DNA of 64,000 nt. It comes from Aplectana chamaeleonis. Taxonomy: Eukaryota > Nematoda > Chromadorea > Rhabditida > Cosmocercidae. Positions 46,964 to 56,155 of this stretch are shown here, one piece after another. Below the pieces are notes generated by a model. It was not told the DNA's origin and ran no database searches. It saw nothing but the letters and a program-made list of their open reading frames with translations. The position numbers and the translations under genes were made by a program. The number at the start of each line of letters is the position of its first letter. Within the stretch, counting starts at the first letter, position 1. Location: assembly GCA_029168955.1 (NCBI GenBank), contig JAPDOI010001373.1:123304-187303 (forward strand). The letters run 5' to 3'.

Positions 46964-47283
46964 GGAACATATCCTGTTGGTATCGAATTCATGACCACCG
47001 TGTGTGCTGTTATCTTACTCCAACCGAACCGATACGTTCCGGTATGTATAAATAGGAAAACATCCTATTGGTATCGAGCTCACAAAAGGTAGTGTTTGCT
47101 ATTACCTTCCTCCAACCCTACGGATATGTTCCGGCAGTGTCTATAGGAACATATCCTTTTAGTCTCGAACTCATAACCGACAGTGTATGCTGTTATATTC
47201 CTCCAACTAAACCGATATATTCCGGCGTGTATAAATAGAAAGACATCCTATTGGTATCGAACTCACAACAGCGAGTGTCTGAG
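46964..47283 (+). repeat. 92-bp tandem repeats at right end of inner element
   Basis: Three full units and a partial one, 90-94 bp each, starting ACATATCCTGTTGGTATCGA and containing TATAAATAG in most units. The last partial unit is itself the 31-bp terminus. The homologous tract of the outer element is at 50,287-50,694. Confidence 0.8.
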
Positions 47284-47443
47284 GAAGCGGCGAATGCCAC
47301 GGAATATTAGCAGAAAAATGAAACATTAGATGTCTGATAACGGTGCTAAGAATCTTATTTCTTGCTTAGGAAGGGTATCAGACATCTGATTCCTTATTTT
47401 TCTACTGATAATAGCTGCATTTGCCGCTCTCGCCGAAGTATAG
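47284..47443. mobile_element. right part of MITE split by inner giant element
   Basis: Continues the MITE begun at 37,420: GCGGCGAATGCCACGG, an ATTAGATGTCTGATA/TATCAGACATCTGAT internal stem and GCATTTGCCGCTCTCGCCGA at the end, compared with 39,071-39,262. Confidence 0.75.
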
Positions 47444-48350
47444 GCTAGCTTCCTCATTTCGAGCTGGCCGAAGCAAGGCTTATCGGGCTTATCTTGTCTA
47501 AATCTTGTTACCACTGGTATATTTTGCTGTGACCGACCGCTCTGCTGCTTTCTTCTCCCGGACTCATCCGAGCAATCTAGGCTTTATGATGATTTAGATA
47601 GACGCAAAATACCGTGCGGTACCGATCGCCATAAAGCCATAAAACGCTTTCCAACTTTCATTGGAGAAATTTAGTCGGGCGGTCTGGTATATAAATGCAA
47701 CTGTTATCATCATTTCATGCTCTTGTGGCAATTGGTAGTGGTCGGTATTTGGGGTAAACTACATGATGAGGGTGTAACATTGAAAGTTGTTTCTGAGAAA
47801 ATACAATGTACAATCAGACGAACAACCGCTCGACTTCCATGATAGCGAGAAAATATTCATCAGATATCATTCCAGGCGTCAATTCTCAGACAGCCATAAT
47901 GAAAAGGTCAAACGTCTGCAATTAAAATTCAGGTCCTAGGGTATCATTGTGTATCTAATATGGAATATGTGGGCACATCATATAATTGGAGTGCATCTGC
48001 ATCTGAAATTGTCCACCGTCAATTGCAATTGCGCGTTGACCACCACTGAATGTGACAGAAACCTTATAAAAACACAAGAATATGAGAAAGTGAGTGATTT
48101 TTCGGAGTTTTGAAATTACTGCATTAATCGATTAGAAATTTAGCTTTTCGCTAAAGGAGGATTTCCCAAAAAGGCTCGAGCGCGTGGTTGAGAGCAGAAG
48201 AGATACAAAACTAATTGATTCGTACAAGAAAATCACTTGTGGCACAAAGAGGTAGACTTCTTCATTCCATTTCGAGACTGGTCATACCCAACGCACTCGT
48301 GTGTGTTGGAGAAATTTTTAGACCCGAACACTCTTAACGACATCCAGCGC
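47444..48350. other. unassigned spacer
   Basis: About 900 bases, AT-rich, no feature that I can support. Confidence 0.5.
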
Positions 48351-48354
48351 ACTC

Positions 48355-48675
48355 ACACCGGTGGTCCTACATGCTTTTAAGTACACGGCTTCACATAAAA
48401 CTGTTTGCAGCTTTTCCGTGCGGCGTTCCCGAAGCTAAATCGGAAGTCTTGTCGCTTTGTTTCGTGCCCACCCCTTCTCAAACCAAAATTGTGCAACAAC
48501 AGAGTGATCATCTCTCACAATGGACAGAGCGATCGAAGACCAAGGGTTGGACGCACAACACCCTCTTCTCTTGAATAGACTAATTATTTGTGCACCTTAG
48601 TGCCAAGTCTTGAAGCCATAGCTGACGCATGGTTTGCAACCCCCACCTTACCTGGGATCGAAACCCTTGGCCCAC
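48355..48675 (+). repeat. duplicated segments, outer element
   Basis: 48,355-48,600 matches 43,660-43,885. It is joined directly to 48,600-48,675, which matches 46,290-46,365 (GCATGGTTTGCAACCCCCAC). The palindrome arm, array and CA tract that separate these in the inner element are absent, so the outer element is the shorter form. Confidence 0.8.
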
Positions 48676-48916
48676 TTGTGATGATCATGAGACGAGTATA
48701 CTCCTTCTTTCTCAGATAGTCAGGGGTAGTACTTTGCCACAACAGGGGTCGCACTAAGGTACAAAAAGATTAGCAGCACCTCTGCAATAGCTACTGCTGC
48801 TTGCTGGGATACAACCCCTTTGTTTATCCTGACACGAGTGATATCGGCAGTAGGGGTTGAACCCCTGCGTGCGTAGGCAGCCCCTTCAATCAATCGCTTC
48901 ATTTTGCAATTAAAAA

Positions 48917-49210
48917 ATACATACTGTGCTTCTTTGCGCCGAATTCCGGTTCGTAGTTGCGTCTCGACACGCTTTGCGGACGCACGCTCCCGCGTCGGAA
49001 GAGCTTCCAGCGCCGCAGCCGTCGATCTGTTGACTCTAGGTGGGTTTTGGAAACTGGAAACTAAAACAAATAGGAGAAAATTGTAAGAAAAAGGCCCATC
49101 GAGTCGTCTTAGGCGCTGGAATCTATACTGAATCAAACGCGTGCGACCGCAAAGCGTGTCGAGACGCAATTGCGGACCGGAACTTGGCCCAGAGAAGCAC
49201 AGTAATGTAT
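48917..49210. mobile_element. foldback MITE (about 295 bp)
   Basis: Inverted ends ATACATACTGTGCTTCTTTG and GAAGCACAGTAATGTAT, with GCGTCTCGACACGCTTTGCG inside each arm. The frames that cross it are incidental. Confidence 0.85.
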
Positions 49211-49367
49211 GAGAAGAGGTAGTAGCTTCACACGTATGGTAAAATAAAATAAATAAATGCATGAATTGAGGTAGTCCACCCTTCTTTTAGTATGTGCTGC
49301 ACTCTCCTCCATTGATTTGTCTAATACGAATAAACATTGCAACATCCTCTTGTACGACGAAGGCGGG

Positions 49368-49416
49368 TATATAAGGCGGCCAGGCTCACTGAGGGGACAG
49401 TTGGCCGTTTGAGGCC
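49368..49416 (+). promoter_or_regulatory. TATA plus initiator-like module 3
   Basis: TATATAAG at 49,368, ACAGTTGG about 30 bases downstream and a GGCC-loop-GGCC stem, followed by AGAAGGTGACC. Layout parallels 14,741-14,790. Downstream to 49,620 are degenerate repeats of GTTG-nACCGTGn-AAG type without an intact frame. Confidence 0.4.
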
Positions 49417-49684
49417 GGTCCCAGAAGGTGACCATCCGCCCCTTTCTGAACGTCAATTTTGAACGCTGAGGGGTCGTCCCGATGGCCCATCGCGACTAAT
49501 GCTTCCTCGTTGTGAACCGTGGTGAAGATGATGCCCTTGTTGTAGACCGTGACAAGGTTGGCCTCCTTGCTGCAGGCCCTGACGAGGATCATACCCACAC
49601 CGCTACAGAGGTAGGAGTCCAAGTTCTTTCTCCGTTTGCAGAAAAAAAAACTGTCGACAACGAGGAGTTGAATCCCAGCATACG

Positions 49685-50286
49685 TTGACAGCATATGCTG
49701 CCATAAGCAGCAGCCTCCGTAGACAACGATGGGCTGTATTCGATGTTTGCCGTGGAACACAACCCCTATTGTGCCGACGTACTACCTCCCCCCCCCCCCC
49801 ACTGTCTGCAGATTGATCGCCGCGATTAGACAGGAAAAATGGCGGCTTCAACCTGCCAATGATGACTGCATGGTCATGAGCACTCCAGCTTGCAGTAGAA
49901 ATAAATGAAAAAGAACGATCGCAAGGCGTCATGAGAAAGCTTCAGGTTCCCTGCTCACGTTTCGCTGCTTCTGGAATGAGCAATACCGCCACTTTTCAAT
50001 CTGAGATGAGACGAGCTTAATGGAGAGGAAATGTTGTTCTACGTTATCCTATTTGTAAATAAAATAGTGATCTCTCCGATGTAGTGAATGTGTTTCAGCC
50101 AAGCGGCTATGTTCCAGCTGGACCGCAGTACTCCAAATATCCCGATATGATTTTTTGGAGTGCGCTGACATGCTAGACTCGTATCGCTAACTTTCCTGCT
50201 CCATTTTACCTGTCGATACGTTCCTAGCACGCTAACCCACTCGTGCTAACATCGTGGAAGGACATCTGTGACAGAAAATCACGCGC
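49685..50286 (+). repeat. right side of outer giant element
   Basis: Direct repeat of about 46,370-46,963 (GGCGGCTTCAACC-GCCAATGATGACT, GATGTAGTGAATGTGTTTCA). Contains a C-run at 49,788-49,800. Confidence 0.85.
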
Positions 50287-50694
50287 GTCCAGTGGAACAT
50301 ATCCCGTTGGTATCGAGCTCATGTATGCAGTTATCTCCCTCCAACAAAACCGATAAGTTCCGGCGTGTATGAATAGGAAGACATCCTATTGGTGCCGAGC
50401 TCACAACAGGTAGTGTTAGCTGATATATTCCGCCAACTGAACGGATATGCTCCGGCAGTGTCCTTAGGAAGATATCTTGTTGGTTTCGAGATCACAACAG
50501 GTAGTGTTTGTTATTACCTTCCGCCAACTAAACGGATATGTTCCGGCAGTGTCTATGGGAACATATCCTATTAGTCTTGAGCTCATAACCGGCAGTGTAT
50601 ACTGTTATCTTCCTCCAACTAAACCGATATACTCCGGCGTGTATAAATAGGAAGACATCCTATTGGTATCGAACTCACAACAGCGAGTTTCTGA
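50287..50694 (+). repeat. 92-bp tandem repeats at right end of outer element
   Basis: Four to five units like those at 46,964-47,283, each with GTTCCGGC-GTGT and a CATCCTATTGGTATCGAGCT-like start, some with TATAAATAG. The array ends in the outer element's terminus. Confidence 0.8.
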
Positions 50695-51212
50695 GTTGGT
50701 GTAACGTTCAGTGATTACGCTTGTGGTTACCGATTAGAAGCGAGGATACAAAGACAACGCTCAGACGTGCTATCGTTCACGTTCAGAAAAGGATTAGCGA
50801 AATGCTGTATTATGGCAGACTAAAAACTTAGATATGACGGTAAATATCAAAACTAACCCACGGATTTTCGTCTATGAGAATGACTTATGAAGAGAGCCGA
50901 CTGTAGAAATCGAAGACTGCAAGTTCCAGTGAAAAAAGCAAATAATCGTATCTCTCTACTTGAGAAGTACCCTGTACATAAAAACCCGAATTTTATCCAG
51001 CTGGAATGCCGCAATCCCTTAGAGACTGGGCTCGCCGTGCGATATGGTGTTTGTCCGCAGCTACACAGCGCACACTGGAGTGGACGCGCGCACGATATTA
51101 ATTAAAAATGTGTTTTATTACAGAACGGGGAGGAGAAAAGAATCGAAAGTCGAGTAAATGGAAGAAGGCAGGAGTAGGATGCTTTCAATGTAACCATTTC
51201 AGAAAGTTAATG

Positions 51213-51721
51213 TATAGTCTACAGCAATTTAAGTAGGACCTGGTGAGGTTGCGGATTCTTCCTAACATACTGTAGTCTGATTGTGTTATCACTCATTTTT
51301 TTGAAATACACGAGATTGGTCGGTGAGTTTTTGTTTCCACTCTCACATTTTCACCTGTTTTCATTGATTCCACAGATGTAGTCATATCAGTAAAAACACA
51401 GACTCACCGATCTATCACAGCTTTTAGGAAAAAATGAGTGATACCACTAACAAACTACCGTATGTTAGGATGAGTCCGCAACCTCACCAGGTCTTACTTC
51501 AATTGCTGTATAGTGGAGTCCACCAAGAGTGTCTCATTTACTTATACATGCGAAGCGGTCGATTGGAGATCAATGAATATGAAACTCGTTGCAGCACAAC
51601 CGCTCTCGCTCAATCGGTATCGAGCGTGCTGGTATGGGATTCATGCACATTGATCCCCAGCCGACCGAACCTTATTGATAAGTAAATGAGACACTCTTGG
51701 TGGACTCCACTATAGACTATA
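51213..51721. mobile_element. foldback MITE carrying the 202-bp MITE
   Basis: Left end TATAGTCTACAGCAATT; right end AATTGCTGTA interrupted by the 202-bp MITE and completed by GACTATA. Arms contain GGTGAGGTTGCGGA and complement. Confidence 0.9.
51511..51712. mobile_element. 202-bp foldback MITE, copy 2, TA target
   Basis: Same length and ends as 35,787-35,988, inverted in orientation. It is flanked by TA at 51,509-51,510 and 51,713-51,714, and its removal restores the host MITE's inverted terminus exactly. Confidence 0.93.
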
Positions 51722-51724
51722 AAT

Positions 51725-52124
51725 AAACTAAATTGGAGCAGGGTGAATTTTTCGGACTTGACAAGGTTCATTCAAATGAACTTTGTTGATCAAAAACATC
51801 ATTAACCATGAGAACTAAGAGCGTTGGGAGAAAGAGGAGATTCTGGCAAACATTTGAGTAACAAAATCTTTGATACCCAATGTGATTTAAGGACCTTAAA
51901 ACTCGTCCCGGTTTTGTCCCGGTTTTCGGTGTAAAACCGGGACGAGATTTAAGGTCCTTAAATCACATTAAAAAACGATCTTGTTGAAGCTAAACTGTTT
52001 GCCAGATTCTCCTCTTTCCCACAATATCCTTTGCTCGCATGTTTAATGCTACTTTTGATCAACTAGGTTCGTTTGAATTAAACTTGTCACGGATAAATAA
52101 TTACCCCTGCTCCAACTTTGTTTG
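51725..52124. mobile_element. foldback MITE with strong central stem
   Basis: Outer arms TTGGAGCAGGGT and ACCCCTGCTCCAA; central stem GATTTAAGGACCTTAAA with GTCCCGGTTTT against AAAACCGGGAC at 51,881-51,968. Non-coding. Confidence 0.88.
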
Positions 52125-52370
52125 TTTACATTACATTTCTAAAATGGGTACTACCAGAATAGACAATTCTCATCATCTTCCATTTCCTTCGGTTTCAATC
52201 GTTTTCTCTTCCCCGTTCTGTAATAAAATACATTTTTTATTAATATTGTGTGCGCGTCCACTCCCGTGTGCGCTGTATAGCTGCGTACACACACCATATC
52301 GCACGGCGAGCCGAGTCTCTAAGGTATTGCGGCGTTCTACGTGGGTAAAAATCGGGTTTTCCACTCCCTA

Positions 52371-52805
52371 CGCATCCCAAATATCCCTAAATGGTTCCAC
52401 AACACAAAATAATTCTGAAAAATTTTTCATCAGAACGATCAAACACGGATTAATCCTTCATACAAAGGTTCATGAAAACATTCGATAGAAAACATCAATT
52501 ACTGCAATAATAGTAGCTCTGTTGTTGTTTGTAATTGCTGAATTGTAATGAATGAAAAATTGTTTCATCTTTTGTCACAACCTACCTTCTTACTAAAAAT
52601 TTTCTTCATAAGATTGTTTGGAAATTTAAAAATTACACTACCTTTTTTGTTGACATTTTCGGAATTTTCTTTATTCAGTGCTTTTTTTTACTCTGGTTTA
52701 TCAAAATAAGGAAGTCAAGATCATGGCTGTTGTGCTCGACTTCTCGGAAAACAGCCGATTTGAATTTCCCATGGGGGGTGCCTGAAAATTACCGAGCTAA
52801 GGGGG
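52371..52805. other. AT-rich spacer before recombinase C-terminal part
   Basis: No repeat was recognised. The GGGGGGTGCCT word at about 52,773 also occurs at 35,291, but is too short to build on. Confidence 0.4.
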
Positions 52806-53306
52806 ATGCATATTCAAAATCGCCATGGCGGGACGTGTGCCCAGCCCTGTGTGGGAGCCGAGATATTCGTGGCAAAGGAAGCGTGGTTCGACGAGCTGAT
52901 GTATTCCCGTCTACAAATGACCGCACTCGGACCACTCATCGCTGCATCCAACGGAGGCAAGTGGTCTCCGAATGCGGCGAGTTCGGAAATACGACGTTTG
53001 TGTATGGCTTCCGGCATGAGGACACTCCCACCTCATTCGTTCCGTCGTGGTGGGACCACGAAAGCACTCGAAAATGGCATATCTCCTGCTCAGGTTCAAC
53101 TGAGAGGTCGCTGGGCTAGTTCTAACTCTATGAAGCCGTATATTGGTCGTTCAGCTCGCACCCAGGGCGGCCCAGCTTCACTGGGAAATTGTCTTTGGCC
53201 TGTTTTGTGTTTTTTCCTCGTTTCTCCTGTAGTTTTCACCCGTTTCACCCACATCGACAATATTGTGCCTGTGCCTTTTTATCTAATATCTGGCTTTGAA
53301 GTCTGA
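52806..53306 (+). pseudogene. tyrosine recombinase, C-terminal catalytic part
   Basis: The frame contains the conserved end of a tyrosine recombinase: PHSFRRGGTTKALENG gives HxxR (His 53,034, Arg 53,043), RGRWASSNSM gives the Trp (53,112) and KPYIGRS the nucleophilic Tyr (53,139). About 80 residues of helical catalytic-domain sequence precede (WSPNAASSEIRRLCMASGM). The first Arg and the Lys are missing here and are present in the part at 34.4-35.25 kb, same strand. Residues after about 53,200 look non-conserved. The family (DIRS/Ngaro, Crypton or a host-domesticated copy) is open. The ATG at 52,806 is only the first in frame. Confidence 0.8.
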
Positions 53307-53690
53307 AAAAAAGTATTTTGTTTCTAACGGCCGTACCTGTTTGTTGCTTCTGTTGGACAATATTTTCACTAGATTGCCTTTTTTCAGAGTTTTGATATCT
53401 TCTTATCTGGTTGTTGTATCTCCTTTTATGATTTGACTTACTAACCGGGTCCTTTTCAGTTGCAGAGTACTCTTCAATATGTGTTGTAGTCTCTTGCCTG
53501 CCTACAGTATAGGTCCTTGTTGTTGTTACAGCGTCAAGAATAGCATACGTGTGCCTCGATATCTTTTTGGAGCTTTTTTGCCCGTGGTCATAACATTACC
53601 GGTATTCGTATTGTAATTCATTCCAGCTGTGTTGATAACGTTGGTGCAGAAGGATGTAGCAGTTTTTATGTATCACATGTTATTCCCTAA
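53307..53690. other. unassigned spacer
   Basis: T-rich sequence after the recombinase stop; no supported feature. Confidence 0.5.
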
Positions 53691-53691
53691 T

Positions 53692-53760
53692 TGTGGTGCG
53701 CGCGAAGCGCGCACCAGGATTTGGCTTTGATCTATTCCCGCGCGGGTGCCCTACAATGAG
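53692..53760 (+). repeat. hairpin-terminated repeat, copy 4 (end only)
   Basis: AATTGTGGTGCGCGCGAAGC and its pairing half, then GGATTTGG-TTTGA and CGCGCGGG, as in the other copies. Only the first 70 bases are recognisable. Confidence 0.6.
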
Positions 53761-53907
53761 ATCACCTATTCATACCGTCACCAGAGGTATGAGCTGTACA
53801 CCATTCGATGCGCTGCAAGAAATTACATACGTGTGCAACTTTTCATCCTAACTGGTCCCCGCTTTTTAAAGTTATGACCTCTGAAAGTACGCAAAAACGT
53901 TTTCCAC

Positions 53908-54122
53908 CACCGCCTCCGCCTCCGCCTCCGCCTCCGCCTTCGCCCCCGCCTTCGCCTTCGCCTCCGCCTCCGCCTCCGCCTCCGCCTCCGCCTCCGCCTC
54001 CGCCTCCGCCTCCGCCTCCGCCTCCGCCTCCACCTCCGCCTCCGCCTCCGCCTCCGCCTCCGCCTCCGCCTCCGCCTCCGCCTCCGCCTCCGCCTCCGCC
54101 TCCGCCTCCGCCTCCACCTCCG
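53908..54122. repeat. (CCTCCG)n hexanucleotide repeat
   Basis: About 35 units of CCTCCG with a few CCTTCG, CCCCCG and CCTCCA variants. The plus strand gives poly-Pro, the minus strand poly-Arg or Glu-Ala in silico, all artefacts. The complementary strand is (CGGAGG)n, a run of GG pairs. Confidence 0.97.
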
Positions 54123-55059
54123 TCCGTCGAATTCCACTTTTTAAAAGGCGTGGACCAAATCGCTTGAAATTTTGTGACTAGAGGTAATCAGCCACGGGAA
54201 TGCCGATAATAATTAGGAGAACTCACCATAATGACCTCTGGGCCCCTAACGGGCGTTTCAAACTTGGAAACCGGCCTCTCAAGATTAGTTGTAGATTTCT
54301 GAAAGTTAGGCTCCGCAGAAAAGGTCAAGGCTTTGGCATTGCTCTAAAATGTCGTGAAATTGTTCTATTGGATTTGGCTATCAAATTGATTTCCTAAATG
54401 TAGTGAAATTATTGAATCGATTTCTGAAAGTTGGGCTCCGCAGAAAAGGTCAAGGATTTGGCATTGCTCCTAAATGTCGTGAAATTGTCTTATTGGATTT
54501 GGCTCTTAACTTGATTGATTTTTCAAATGTAGTGAAATTGTCGAATTGATTTGGCTGTGATGATACTATATGCAGATAACATAATCATTAAATGTAGTGA
54601 AATTGTTGCAAACGGATTTGGCAGGAGCTCTATCAATTATCACAGTCAAATCATGCGTCAGAAGGGGTTTTCCTTGAAGCGCATATTGAATCGAATGAGA
54701 ACAGGAATAAACCTAACCCAGCAAAAACGTTTCTATACAATGCGAACCGTGAAAGCGTTGAGGACACGAAGACATAGTCAGTAGCGAGTAAATTGCGTTA
54801 GATTTCGTTTTCATGAATTTTATCTCATCGGTGAGGGAAGGTCTGGTACCTGAAAGGCCACACTGAAAAGGCAGAATAGCATTTGGAAACCTTAATTCCT
54901 AGCCCATAAGGCCACGTTTCGTTCAGCATTGTTGACTGAGGATTATTATTTTTTCTTTTTGTCTTCATTCGCTCGCCAGAGGACCTTCTGACGCATGATT
55001 TGACTGTGATAATTGATGGAGCTCCTGCCAAATCCGTTTGCAACAATTTCACTACATTT

Positions 55060-55995
55060 GGATTTGGCGAGTTTTTGACTGGAAGAACGTTCCAAGTTCG
55101 CATAAATTCGACTTTGTCGAATGTTTTTGAGGTCAAAAGTGGAGTGCCACAAGGAGGTGTACTGTCGCCGATACTCTTTAACATTTTTTCTGCTGATCTG
55201 GGTAATATTTTGCACAAAAATGGGGTCGTTTGTAGACAATATGCCGACGACCTAAAAATTTACAGGAGAGTCTCTACCCTTCTTGATCCAGAGCGCTTGC
55301 AGACAGCTATAGATCGTTTACAAGCATGGTCAAAGACATGGCAGATTCCGATTTCTCCCGGAAAGTCTTTCTGGATGCGTATTGGTTCTTCCGTGCTGCC
55401 CACTTCGTATAATATAGATGCCCAGGGTATTGAGAGAGTCAGCCAAATCAAGGATCTCAGTTTCTTGTATGATGAGAAACTTGATTTCAATTCTCATTAC
55501 AAAGAAAGAGTTGTACAAAAGGGCTCACAACCGTACCTATCAAATTTTTTAATGCTCTCACTACAAAAGACAGTAGCGTCCTTTTGAGAGTGTACAAGGT
55601 TTACGTTCGTCCGCTTGTTGAAAATGGTACGGTTGTCTTCTCCCCGTACAAAAAAAAAGACATCACTCTCTCTAGAGAAGGTGCAGAACAACTTTACCAG
55701 AAAGATATTAATACGGCGTGGAGGGTTTCTGTACTCTAAAATTCCAAATGCCAGGATTCGGAACCAATATTTCAACATAGCGAACCTCGAGTCACGGCGT
55801 GAATTGTTTGACATTTGTATGGTGCACAAGCTTTTGAACGGGATGTCTGGTGCTAAATTTTCACACTTCTTCAGTATAGTCCTCTCGAAAACACGAGGTG
55901 GGGAGAGGAAAATATCATTCGCGAGGCCGAAAACCACAATTAGATGCAAATTCTTCACAGTAAGGGCGGAGTTCAGCGTATCTTCGTGTCAGTAA
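55060..55995 (+). pseudogene. non-LTR reverse transcriptase fragment (CR1/Jockey-like)
   Basis: Contains the RT palm motifs SGVPQGGVLSPILFNIFSADL (split here as SGVPQGG and VLSPILFNIF) and RQYADDLKIY, whose YADD lies at 55,240-55,251. Then come DRLQAWSKTW, VYVRPLVENG, KVQNNFTRKI and ESRRELFDICMVHKLLNG, the typical thumb and C-terminal region of CR1/Jockey/I-type LINE ORF2. Two frameshifts, near 55,540 and near 55,665, break the frame. The endonuclease and the first RT motifs are absent through truncation. The residues MTVIIDGAPAKSV before 55,060 are translated foldback arm and not part of the protein. Confidence 0.9.
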
Positions 55996-56155
55996 GCACA
56001 CTCACTTCCAGTTCAATGATAACATTCAAGCGGGGAATGGCCAACCTCTTGCTGAAATCATAGGCGTTTTTTGCGTATCTGAGCTCATGTTTATTCATTC
56101 GAGTTTTTTTTTCTTTTTAAGCGTGTGTCTTATACAGCGTACCTAAATAAATAAA
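55060..56155 (+). mobile_element. 5'-truncated non-LTR retrotransposon
   Basis: A 1.1-kb insertion in the right arm of the surrounding foldback. It begins inside the reverse-transcriptase domain and ends in AAATAAATAAATTT, a simple A-rich tail. Both properties are typical of target-primed LINE insertions truncated at the 5' side. A flanking ATTT at both junctions may be a short target duplication or part of the tail. Confidence 0.88.

Larger units (their letters stand above)
37446..47283. mobile_element. inner giant palindromic element (9,838 bp)
   Basis: Ends are a perfect 31-bp inverted repeat (37,446-37,476 and 47,253-47,283; core ACTCGCTGTTGTGAGTTCG). Further in, arms of about 2 kb are inverted copies. 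Left arm in order: ATACTTAAAG-TATGTCCCGAT, (GT)n at 37,853, a 230-bp conserved stretch, a 42-bp array, the GAGAAGCGTGCGACGCGTTT segment and a 500-bp stretch to 39.86 kb. The right arm repeats these in reverse from 43.88 to 46.30 kb. The centre holds another 42-bp array and several MITEs. Its insertion into a MITE defines it as one mobile unit. No transposase was recognised. Confidence 0.75.
35612..50694. mobile_element. outer giant foldback-type element (about 15.1 kb with nested insertions)
   Basis: Bounded by inverted copies of a 31-bp terminus, 35,612-35,642 and 50,664-50,694, with two mismatches (core CTCGCTGTTGTGAG). The left side (35.6-36.2 kb) matches the left end of the inner element; the right side (48.35-48.67 and 49.68-50.69 kb) matches the inner element's right side. 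It contains a short 42-bp array, several MITEs and the complete inner element. Without these insertions it would be about 5 kb. No transposase was recognised, so it seems non-autonomous. Confidence 0.6.
50966..52370. mobile_element. foldback with two nested foldbacks
   Basis: Arms of about 200 bp: GCTCGCCGTGCGATATGGTG pairs with CACCATATCGCACGGCGAGC, and AAAAACCCGAATTTTA pairs with AAAAATCGGGTTTT. The space between arms is occupied by foldbacks at 51,213-51,721 and 51,725-52,124. Confidence 0.85.

Noticed and set aside
48720..49262. 180-codon minus-strand frame
   Set aside because: It crosses a foldback MITE and has no domain or conserved partner.
46707..50230. Minus-strand frames with QLKQEIQRYAFRMSAHS and its paralogue near 50.1 kb
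   Set aside because: The paralogous segment shifts frame between the two copies; no recognised domain.
34131..53720. The two hairpins flanking the recombinase halves as termini of a recombinase element
   Set aside because: At 34.1 kb the repeat family extends away from the recombinase and matches the unrelated copy at 20.2 kb, so the hairpin belongs to a separate dispersed repeat.
53808..54167. Poly-proline protein
   Set aside because: Produced by the (CCTCCG)n repeat.
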